Shown here one piece after another: positions 1-5,619 of a stretch of 16,471 nucleotides of DNA. Source of the DNA: Nitrosopumilaceae archaeon (GTDB lineage Archaea; Thermoproteota; Nitrososphaeria; Nitrososphaerales; Nitrosopumilaceae); the NCBI GenBank assembly GCA_007571225.1, contig RKRU01000081.1, forward strand, positions 1-16,471, read 5' to 3'. The translations under genes and the position numbers were made by a program. Every line of letters begins with the position of its first letter. Positions within the stretch are counted from its first letter, which is position 1. Under the pieces are notes generated by a model. The model was not told where the DNA came from. It did not search any database and was given only the letters and a program-made list of their open reading frames with translations.

Positions 1-12
1 TGAAATCTAAGT

Positions 13-119
13 TTAATCCTCATTGTCAAAAAATTTTTCAGTTCTTAGTGACATTTTCTTTTGCTCATCACGACGAACTTCATAGTCACGAAGTGTTACG
101 ATAATTACTTTTTACTCAT
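13..119 (-). pseudogene. Small thaumarchaeal-type gene broken by a one-base frameshift
   Basis: An ATG at 119 lies 26 bp downstream (minus strand) of a TATA-like element at 141-150, the spacing seen for leaderless genes elsewhere in this window. The frame reads Met-Ser-Lys-Lys and then stops. If one base is added to the run of five T (plus strand) at 109-113, the frame opens to the stop at 13-15 and gives a 35-residue charged peptide containing VIIVTLRDYEVRRDEQKK and ending TEKFFDNED. The interval is 107 nt, exactly one short of 36 codons. The restored peptide looks protein-like, but I do not recognise the family. It may be a real inactivating deletion or a homopolymer sequencing error. Confidence 0.45.
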
Positions 120-140
120 ACTTCGCATGTTACAAATCTG

Positions 141-150
141 AATATATACA
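141..150 (-). promoter_or_regulatory. TATA box for the broken gene at 13-119
   Basis: On the minus strand the sequence reads tgtatatatt, centred about 26 bp upstream of the ATG at 119. This is the archaeal spacing for a leaderless transcript. Confidence 0.4.
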
Positions 151-450
151 AGTCTCACATCAAGAACAATATCATCATTTCAGGCCCACCAAAATGCGAT
201 TTAGATGGAAAATACTCCCCCACAAAATTCAACATAAAAGTGACCATCAAAAATCCATGTGGGTTTTATACGCAAACTATATTCCCACGCAAGTTAGGTC
301 ACCAATTTGACAGTCGATTTTATGTCACTGACTTAACAATCCCGTTTGTTATTGATCATTTTAAAAGATATCATGCCAAAACCGTGTTGTATAGTTTGAT
401 GTGTGGCTGCAGCCTACCATGTGCAGACATACGTGTGTAGACATACGATA

Positions 451-459
451 CATATTGTA
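451..459 (+). promoter_or_regulatory. TATA-like box for the zinc-finger gene at 480
   Basis: The element catattgta is centred about 25 bp before the ATG at 480, consistent with a leaderless transcript. It is the main reason for choosing this start. Confidence 0.4.
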
Positions 460-479
460 CAACACATACAAGTACGAAC

Positions 480-611
480 ATGGCAATCTGTTGCATCTGT
501 AAGAACCGTGCTGGAACGCTGAAGATCGAGGACGGCAATCCCGACTACTTGGGCAGGCCCATATGCAAGGAGTGCCAAGGGTACAGAAAACTGCTGCAAG
601 AGACCCGCTAG
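480..611 (+). CDS. 43-residue zinc-finger protein (two CxxC knuckles)
   Basis: The frame begins MAICCICKNRAG and ends LLQETR. It has Cys4-x2-Cys7 near the start and Cys29-x2-Cys32 (sequence RPICKECQGY), the four-cysteine arrangement of a small treble-clef or zinc-ribbon fold that would bind one zinc ion. Tiny CxxC...CxxC proteins are common in this archaeal group, usually without known function; nucleic-acid or protein binding is only a guess. A TATA-like box 25 bp before the ATG supports a leaderless start. The stop codon shares the palindrome CTAG with the stop codon of the convergent gene at 608, so the two genes overlap by two bases at their ends. Confidence 0.65.
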   Translation: MAICCICKNRAGTLKIEDGNPDYLGRPICKECQGYRKLLQETR

Positions 612-847
612 GCCGCCTTGTTCTTTTTGGCCCACTCCTCGTACATGCCAATCAGCTCGTCGACATCGGCGGCGTTCTCAGAGTACGTGACGATCACGCC
701 GAATCCGCCTTTTGCATCATGTCCCCTAGCAAAGTAACCCCAGTATCTGTCTGGAAGTCTGACAAAGTTCTTCGAGTCGTGTGACACGCCTATGAGGTTG
801 TTTCCCAGTACCTCAAGCATCTTCTTTGCATCGGTGGGTTCTATCAT
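608..847 (-). CDS. Small conserved-looking protein of unknown function, 79 aa
   Basis: This soluble acidic protein is about 79 residues long, with a middle part reading NFVRLPDRYWGYFARGHDAK and a helical charged C-terminus ending EEWAKKNKAA. There is no signal peptide, membrane segment or metal motif, and I do not recognise the family. In-frame ATGs occur at 868, 856 and 847. The only TATA-like element (ttttta on the minus strand, 869-876) overlaps the region of the first ATG and is centred about 26 bp before the ATG at 847, so I chose 847 as a leaderless start. The 868 start would give 86 residues. The gene converges with the zinc-finger gene, sharing a CTAG at the stops. Confidence 0.6.
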   Translation of the reverse strand: MIEPTDAKKMLEVLGNNLIGVSHDSKNFVRLPDRYWGYFARGHDAKGGFGVIVTYSENAADVDELIGMYEEWAKKNKAA

Positions 848-868
848 GTATGCCATGCGCGCATTCAC

Positions 869-876
869 AATAAAAA
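869..876 (-). promoter_or_regulatory. TATA-like box for the 608-847 gene
   Basis: The minus strand reads tttttatt. Its centre is about 26 bp from the ATG at 847, which decides the start of that gene. Confidence 0.35.
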
Positions 877-1022
877 CTACGTCAAGACAGTCTGCTGGTA
901 TTTGTACTAGGCTTTGCGCTGCCCAGATGTTGCAGTCTGGCTGGATTGTATGGGGACCGACCTACGGTGGTGGGATGATCCGTGCGGTTCCACAGGATCT
1001 GATCCTAAATACGGCTGATCCG

Positions 1023-3269
1023 CTAATCGACTGCATACATGTTCTCCTTGAGCCATCTCCGGTGTTTTAAATAGTCCTTGCAGTATTTGGCGACCATGAC
1101 CCAGAATTTTGTCGAGTGATTCATGTATTTCAGATGACTGATCTCGTGTATAATTACATAGTCGACTACCGGTCCTGGCATCTTAGTCAGGGCTTCGTTC
1201 AAACTTATCGTCCCACTGCTGTCACACCTTCCCCAGTACGAGTTAACTGTCTTGATTACTATATCCGACGGCGAAAAACCCATCTTCTTTGCAATGGCTT
1301 TTGTCCTTTCGATCAGATCGTCATATGTCCACCTGACTGGCAGTCTCTCTACTGTCTCCTTGACCTTCTGCTTGCGGAGTCTGTCTTCTATCCACTTACG
1401 GCGGCTGAATACAAAATCAGCTATATCCTCATCCGTCTCTCCCATGGGCGCACGCACCTCTACAATGCCGTGGGGTTGTATTACTACGGCCGTGGTCTTT
1501 CTTCTGTCGTTGCGGATCGTTTCATATTCAAAGGGCAGACTCTTGTGGGCGCCCTCCTGACGGGTGGCCCTTGCCCTGTCTGCTCGTATCTTCAATCTTC
1601 TGGCCTTCTGCTTGCGGAGGTTGTCTTCCACCCAACTTCGTTGTTCAAATACAAAATCCTCTATCTCGGCCCTAGTGGCCTGTGTAGGAACCCGTACCTC
1701 CACCGAGTCGTCCTGCTGCAAAAATATGCCTATGTTCTTCCTTCTATCGTTTCGGACAACCTTATACTCAAAGGGCAGGCTCCTGCGGGCGTCCTTCTGA
1801 CTGGCAGTTCTTGCCCTGTCCGTCTGTTTCTTTAGGTTTATGGCCTTCTGCTTGCGGAGGGTGTACTCCACCCACTTACGGTGTCTGAACACAAAATCTT
1901 CTATCTCTGCTCTGGTGGCCGTCACCGGCACCCGTACCTCCACAGAGTCGTCTGGCTTCACAAATACTGCCATGTCGCTCCTGCTACCGTTCCGGACGGT
2001 CACATACTTGAAGGGCAGGTTTTTGCGTATGCCACCTTTTGCGATGGCCTCTGCTTTGGCTGCCTGTTCCCTTTGGTCTGCAGCCTTTTTCTCGTTGGCG
2101 ATGTTCTTGATCTGCTCTAGATGTTCAAATAGGAACTTCTTCACATCTGCATCCGTTACCGACTCTGGGGCTCGTACTTCTACCATGCCGTCTGGAAGCA
2201 GTTTTGCGAACATGTACTTTCTCCTGCTGTTTCTAACCACCACATACTCAAAGGGCAGTCTTTTGTTGGTTTTTGCCATTGTAGCGGCTTCTTCCCTTCT
2301 CTTCTGTTCTGCTGCCTTGTGCTTGCCGATGTAGTCTTCAATATTTTTTTTGTTGTTGGACAGAAAAGTCCAGATTTCAAAATCTGTAGCTGCCTCGGGT
2401 ACACGTATCTCCATGATGCCATCCGGATTCAGAATTGCATCCATTTTTTTTCTCCTGCTGTTTCTAACCACCACATACTCAAAGGGCAGTCTCCTACGAA
2501 TGTCTCCTCCTGCTGATGCCCCTGTCCGGCCCGTACTCTTCTTCTTCTTATTCTTCTTAACCTTCTGTCTATTGATATACCTCTCAATCCGCTTTTTATT
2601 GGAGAGCAGAAAATCCTCTATATCAGAATCACTAGCCGTCTCGGGCGCCCGTACCTTGACGGCGCCGCTAGACTGCCATGATACTGATATCTTTTCTCTA
2701 TTTCTCTCCCGGACCGTTACATACTCAAAGGGCAGGCGCAGGCCTGCATCCTCTCCAGGGGCGGCTTCTGGCATTTCTGACCGCCTCCTGGCCTTCTTTT
2801 TACGTATATCCTCTGCAATTGATTCTTTATTGGCCAGCAGAAAGTCCCGTATCTCCGAATTGGTAGATGCCGCGGGCACACGTATCTCTACGGTGCCGTC
2901 CTGGTTTAATATCGCTGTAATACTCTTCCTTTTACTGCTGCGAACAATCACATACTCAAAGGGCAGGCGCCGGCCTGTATCTCCGCCTGGGAGATACCTT
3001 TTCTTGTATGTTCGTTCCTCTACCTTGTGGGCACCTTTTTCTTGAAAATACTTCTCCATCCATTCTAGACGGGTATCTAGCACAAACTCCTGTATCTCTG
3101 CATTTGCGGCATCGGTGGGTACCTGTACTGTCATTGTTCCGTCTGGCAGTGTTCCCATGGACATGGTCTTTCTCTCATTGCTTCTGACTATGGTATATTC
3201 GCCAAACAGTTGCTTGATGACGCCCCCCTTCTCTTGAACGGCCTCTGCCTCATCTGCATGCATCTTCAT
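1023..3269 (-). CDS. YgjP/DUF45-type metallopeptidase with eight tandem N-terminal modules
   Basis: The protein has 748 residues. The C-terminal domain (about 642-748) is a YgjP-like (DUF45) zinc metallopeptidase: it has the YWGRCDSSGTISLN signature, the zinc motif HEISH at 708-712 and a third histidine at 718 in NHSTKFW. Ordinary family members carry one N-terminal module before this domain. Here it is repeated eight times, at roughly 21-75, 102-158, 179-235, 261-317, 338-394, 418-474, 498-554 and 578-634. The module pattern is LPFEYVVVRNSRRK, then a DG.VEVRAP turn, then a helix with [D/E]F...WIED. Modules are joined by basic, probably helical linkers rich in Lys and Arg. No signal peptide or membrane segment is seen, so it is probably cytoplasmic. 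The substrate is unknown; relatives in the wider SprT/WLM group act on proteins bound to DNA, but that is only a hint. ATGs at 3269 and 3263 are both possible; a TATA-like element at 3296-3305 fits either. Confidence 0.85.
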   Translation of the reverse strand: MKMHADEAEAVQEKGGVIKQLFGEYTIVRSNERKTMSMGTLPDGTMTVQVPTDAANAEIQEFVLDTRLEWMEKYFQEKGAHKVEERTYKKRYLPGGDTGRRLPFEYVIVRSSKRKSITAILNQDGTVEIRVPAASTNSEIRDFLLANKESIAEDIRKKKARRRSEMPEAAPGEDAGLRLPFEYVTVRERNREKISVSWQSSGAVKVRAPETASDSDIEDFLLSNKKRIERYINRQKVKKNKKKKSTGRTGASAGGDIRRRLPFEYVVVRNSRRKKMDAILNPDGIMEIRVPEAATDFEIWTFLSNNKKNIEDYIGKHKAAEQKRREEAATMAKTNKRLPFEYVVVRNSRRKYMFAKLLPDGMVEVRAPESVTDADVKKFLFEHLEQIKNIANEKKAADQREQAAKAEAIAKGGIRKNLPFKYVTVRNGSRSDMAVFVKPDDSVEVRVPVTATRAEIEDFVFRHRKWVEYTLRKQKAINLKKQTDRARTASQKDARRSLPFEYKVVRNDRRKNIGIFLQQDDSVEVRVPTQATRAEIEDFVFEQRSWVEDNLRKQKARRLKIRADRARATRQEGAHKSLPFEYETIRNDRRKTTAVVIQPHGIVEVRAPMGETDEDIADFVFSRRKWIEDRLRKQKVKETVERLPVRWTYDDLIERTKAIAKKMGFSPSDIVIKTVNSYWGRCDSSGTISLNEALTKMPGPVVDYVIIHEISHLKYMNHSTKFWVMVAKYCKDYLKHRRWLKENMYAVD
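1368..3209 (-). repeat. Eight in-frame tandem module repeats, period about 230-245 bp
   Basis: The coding units lie at about 3209-3045, 2966-2796, 2735-2565, 2489-2319, 2258-2088, 2018-1848, 1778-1608 and 1538-1368 (minus strand). On the plus strand most units show the landmark catactcaaagggcag, which encodes LPFEY. Spacing between unit starts is 77-82 codons from unit 2 on, and exactly 80 for the last three steps. Units 6 and 7 share DDSVEVRVP and ATRAEIEDFVF exactly, and units 6-8 also share the linker start LRKQK. The three-prime part of the array is therefore the most recently duplicated or homogenised. Unit 1 is the most divergent. Confidence 0.85.
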
Positions 3270-3812
3270 ACCCTTGAACTGTTATCAGTCCAGCTATCTT
3301 TTAATCTATTCATGACTCTCAGAGATGATCTCTGTTGTTACTTCGTCTCTGGTTGTGGGCGGCCTCCTCGTCTCCACTTCTGCGTCTTGTTTTGTATTGT
3401 ATTGTCTAGCACACTTCGTCTCTGGTTGTGGGCGGCCTCCTCGTCTCCGCCTTGCAGTACTGGCATACCACAACAGAGACTCCTCTCTTTACTGCCTTGG
3501 GTTATACATAACGTGTAACTTGCAGGCATCTAGATCTGCCGTTCTTTCTTGCTGCTGTCGTGGTGCTGAATGTAAATAGTCTGATAATGCAACATTATCA
3601 TATATGTCATATTATATTATCATACTTTACTATTATAAATGTTCACAAGATAATCGAAAGCTAGGTGCTACATCAGTTGCTGGAGTTCCAAAATACGCGT
3701 CATGACTGGTCTGTACATGGCATGGACACTGCTTGAGGGCAGCACAAGCTGTGACATGTGGACGGAATTTACGCGCGGCACCTAGTTGTACGTTTTGGAT
3801 GTACCGGTGCGG
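3270..3812. other. Spacer between the repeat peptidase and arsR
   Basis: This spacer holds the promoter region of the peptidase gene (TATA-like attaaaagat on the minus strand near 3296-3305), a 36-bp exact direct repeat (listed separately) and an AT-rich patch around 3590-3650. I see no intact gene or RNA in it. A short minus-strand frame near 3471-3410 contains CQYC and ends in Cys-stop inside the first repeat copy; it looks like the debris of a small zinc-finger gene. Confidence 0.4.
3340..3448. repeat. 36-bp direct repeat, 73-bp period
   Basis: Two identical 36-bp copies occupy 3340-3375 and 3413-3448, each beginning acttcgtctctggttgtggg. The start-to-start distance is 73 bp, which is not a multiple of three. 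On the minus strand both copies encode ETRRPPTTRDEV, but in different frames. A tandem duplication inside a small gene would explain this. Confidence 0.8.
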
Positions 3813-4115
3813 TCACCTGTTGTCTTGCTTGTTCTCACACAAGTTCGGCATCATATTTCCAGCCCTTACTATGACCTCTATAAGCTCGGCAAGCTCGGCA
3901 TTTGATATACGGTACATCATCTTTTTGCCCATACTGCGCGATGTTATGATGCCGCACTCTCTGAGTCTCTTTAGATGGTGGGAGATCAGTGGCTGGTCCT
4001 TTTTTATGTGTGTGACAAAATCGTTTACGCACAACTCGTTTTGTGCTTGCAGCATTGAAAGAATGTCGATCCGTGTCTCGTCGCATATGCACCTTAGTAT
4101 GTTTATGTTACTCAT
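3813..4115 (-). CDS. arsR: ArsR-family transcriptional repressor
   Basis: This is a 100-residue winged-helix regulator of the ArsR/SmtB type. It has an N-terminal helix region with CICDETRIDILSML, a recognition helix at about 41-56 (QPLISHHLKRLRECGI) and a wing containing KKMMYRI. Candidate metalloid thiols are Cys9, Cys11, Cys29 (ELCVND, where classical ArsR has ELCVCD), Cys54 and Cys93. The second cysteine of the classical site is missing, so the inducer site must be built differently. The gene is divergent from the arsenate reductase gene with about 40 bp between starts, and both promoters lie in that gap. It therefore most likely represses that operon and itself until arsenite or a similar thiophile binds. 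Family assignment is firm; the arsenic ligand is inferred from the neighbours. Confidence 0.85.
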   Translation of the reverse strand: MSNINILRCICDETRIDILSMLQAQNELCVNDFVTHIKKDQPLISHHLKRLRECGIITSRSMGKKMMYRISNAELAELIEVIVRAGNMMPNLCENKQDNR

Positions 4116-4155
4116 ATCAATCTAGATTTATATTAATGAGTATTTATATGATTGT
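4116..4155. promoter_or_regulatory. Divergent arsR / arsC promoter region
   Basis: The plus-strand TATA box tttatatt at 4127-4134 is centred about 25 bp before the GTG start at 4156. The minus-strand TATA-like tataaata at 4142-4149 is centred about 30 bp before the arsR ATG at 4115. The two core promoters sit within 40 bp of each other, so a single bound ArsR dimer could block both. I could not pick out one definite operator palindrome. Confidence 0.6.
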
Positions 4156-4548
4156 GTGATTGGCGTACTATTCGTATGTGTGGAAAACTCTGCCCGAAGC
4201 CAGATGGCAGAGGGGTTCCTCAGAAAGTATGCGCCACATCTGAATGTACAGAGTGCCGGGACCCGGCCCGGCGTGGGGATAAGTCCGAGCGCAGTTGAAG
4301 CAATGCGGGAGGTTGGAATAGATATTACAGGACAATATCCAAAACCACTGTCGGATCTGTCGTATGGGGATTCTATGGTGGTCAATATGGGGTGTATGGA
4401 CGGCGACTCGTGTCCCGGGCTGTTTGTCGACAGTGTAACAGATTGGCAGATCGAGGATCCCCATGGCAGAGGCATCGAAGAGGTACGCCGGATACGGGAC
4501 CAGATACGGGAGAAGGTAATACTGCTGCAACAAGAACTTGATGCGTGA
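4156..4548 (+). CDS. arsC: Arsenate reductase, low-molecular-weight phosphatase type
   Basis: This 130-residue protein has the LMW-phosphatase fold. The P-loop is C8-VENSAR-S15 (CxxNxxRS, characteristic of thioredoxin-linked arsenate reductases), followed by QMAEGFLRK. A resolving-cysteine pair lies at Cys80 and Cys86 (MGCMDGDSCPG), and the general-acid loop is DWQIEDP at about 96-102. In this family Cys8 attacks arsenate, and Cys80 then Cys86 relay a disulfide that thioredoxin reduces, releasing arsenite. All needed residues are present. The start is GTG, chosen because the TATA box at 4127-4134 places transcription initiation on it; the nearby ATG at 4148 runs into a stop. It is divergent from arsR and overlaps or abuts the channel gene downstream. 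Confidence 0.85.
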   Translation: MIGVLFVCVENSARSQMAEGFLRKYAPHLNVQSAGTRPGVGISPSAVEAMREVGIDITGQYPKPLSDLSYGDSMVVNMGCMDGDSCPGLFVDSVTDWQIEDPHGRGIEEVRRIRDQIREKVILLQQELDA

Positions 4549-5239
4549 TATGCCATACTCAAACCTGCAGATCTTTGCAGCGGAGCTGGTGGGTACCTTT
4601 ATTCTAGTTGTTCTGGCCACTGGCAGCATCGTATATGATGCTAGGGCCGGTCATGGATACGGACTTTGGATTGCTGCTGCCGGCCCCTTTTTAGCACTGA
4701 TTGTAGGCGTATACTCGTTTGGCAGGATATCTCTTGCACACTTTAACCCTGCTGTAACTATGGCGTATTATATTACCGGCCATGCAAGGCGGGCTCAGAT
4801 TCCATGGTATGTGGCAGCCGAACTGGCAGGTGCACTGCTAGGTTCCCTCTTTGTCATGCTTGTGGTGGGAATTTATGGTGGTAGTGATGACGGTGGCACC
4901 AATCTTGGTGCAAACGCGCCAAATCCAGATCTACTGCCCCCTGTCATATTTTTATTCGAGGTGCTTGCATCGGCACTGCTGATGGGTGTAATTCTGGTAG
5001 TGGTGTACAAAAGAAAACTGAAAAATTTTAGTGGCGTGGCAATAGGGGGAGTGGTGGCGCTTGACATACTGCTTATTGGTTCAATATCTGGGGCATCGAT
5101 GAATCCTACAAGATCCCTGGCACCTGCCTTGCTTTCTGGCGCTACAGGTGACTTGTGGCTGTATCTGACCGCCCCATTTGTTGGTACTGCAACAGCTGCC
5201 GCGTTGGTGCGGCTCGGGATTGGACGACAGCAGGCATAA
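4541..5239 (+). CDS. MIP-family channel (aquaglyceroporin-like), probable arsenite exit route
   Basis: This 232-residue membrane protein has about six hydrophobic spans and the two half-helix loops of the major intrinsic protein family. The first loop is HFNPAVT (NPA at 69-71). The second is GASMNPTRS (188-191), where the usual NPA is NPT while the selectivity-filter arginine is kept. Its ATG overlaps the end of the arsenate reductase gene; a second ATG at 4550, two bases after that stop, is equally possible. No arsB or acr3 pump is present here. In Sinorhizobium meliloti, AqpS in an ars operon lets arsenite made by ArsC flow out, and I infer the same arrangement here. Plain water or glycerol transport cannot be excluded. 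Confidence 0.8.
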   Translation: MRDMPYSNLQIFAAELVGTFILVVLATGSIVYDARAGHGYGLWIAAAGPFLALIVGVYSFGRISLAHFNPAVTMAYYITGHARRAQIPWYVAAELAGALLGSLFVMLVVGIYGGSDDGGTNLGANAPNPDLLPPVIFLFEVLASALLMGVILVVVYKRKLKNFSGVAIGGVVALDILLIGSISGASMNPTRSLAPALLSGATGDLWLYLTAPFVGTATAAALVRLGIGRQQA

Positions 5240-5244
5240 TGTGG

Positions 5245-5328
5245 GTAATTGTTTATGTCTCCCACGCCTGAATAACCGATTCTAGGCACAAATTTGGCAA
5301 ATTGTTTATGCTGGATGTAAACAATTAC
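5245..5328. repeat. Nested inverted repeats after the channel gene
   Basis: The sequence gtaattgttta at 5245-5255 is matched by its exact reverse complement taaacaattac at 5318-5328. An inner copy, aattgttta at 5300-5308, pairs with taaacaatt at 5318-5326 across a nine-base loop. It lies just past the stop of the last ars-cluster gene and could be a termination or processing structure, or a protein-binding site. It lacks the long T-run expected of a simple terminator. Confidence 0.45.
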
Positions 5329-5335
5329 TCTTCCT

Positions 5336-5619
5336 CTACTCCTTGGCTTTGTAATTGCGCATATGATCTTCAATCCATTCCTAGTTGCGAACTGCATAAT
5401 TTTGCATATGCACATAGGTGGCCGATGCTAGTACCGGTATTGTCTCCACCATGCCGTTCGGCCATACCGATGTGCCCATACCGATGTGCCCATACCGATG
5501 TGCTCACGTATTTTCTGTAATACACACTGTAGTTTCAGACTATAACATACTCAAGTGGCAGGCGCGCATTGTGAGGTGGCCCCCGTACTGCACGTATACT
5601 CCTCTGCTTCTTTGAACTG
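5336..5619 (-). pseudogene. Decayed fifth YgjP N-terminal module downstream of the 428-aa gene
   Basis: On the minus strand, just past the stop of the repeat-only gene, the order of a normal module is still readable but broken over several frames. LPLEYVIV then a stop lies at about 5562-5538, PNGMVETIPVLASATYVH at about 5461-5408, and after another stop EWIEDHMRNYKAKE at about 5380-5339. These match LPFEYVVV, PDGMVEVRAP and EWIEDYIRK of intact modules. Three copies of a 14-bp unit have expanded inside it and destroy the frame. I see no trace of a catalytic peptidase domain between here and the channel gene. Confidence 0.65.
5462..5503. repeat. 14-bp tandem repeat, three copies
   Basis: The unit ccataccgatgtgc repeats exactly three times at 5462-5475, 5476-5489 and 5490-5503. 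It lies within the decayed module and, not being a multiple of three, shifts frame. Confidence 0.85.

Larger units (their letters stand above)
120..479. other. AT-rich stretch without a convincing gene
   Basis: This stretch has visibly lower GC than the rest of the window. A plus-strand frame is open from 105 to 440 (112 codons), but it has no ATG. Its only plausible start is a GTG at 240 (66 codons, ending CADIRV), and no TATA box stands at the right distance upstream of it. The translation has no motif I recognise. The 3' end of the stretch holds the promoter of the zinc-finger gene at 480. It may be a remnant of acquired DNA or simple spacer. Confidence 0.3.

Noticed and set aside
1116..3045. 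Long plus-strand open frames (239, 164 and 231 codons) antisense to the repeat peptidase
   Set aside because: They mirror the repeated codons of the minus-strand gene, show the same 240-bp period, and have no promoter or recognisable domain.
5462..5503. CRISPR-like array
   Set aside because: The 14-bp units are directly adjacent with no spacers, as for the units at 12863; they are simple tandem repeats.
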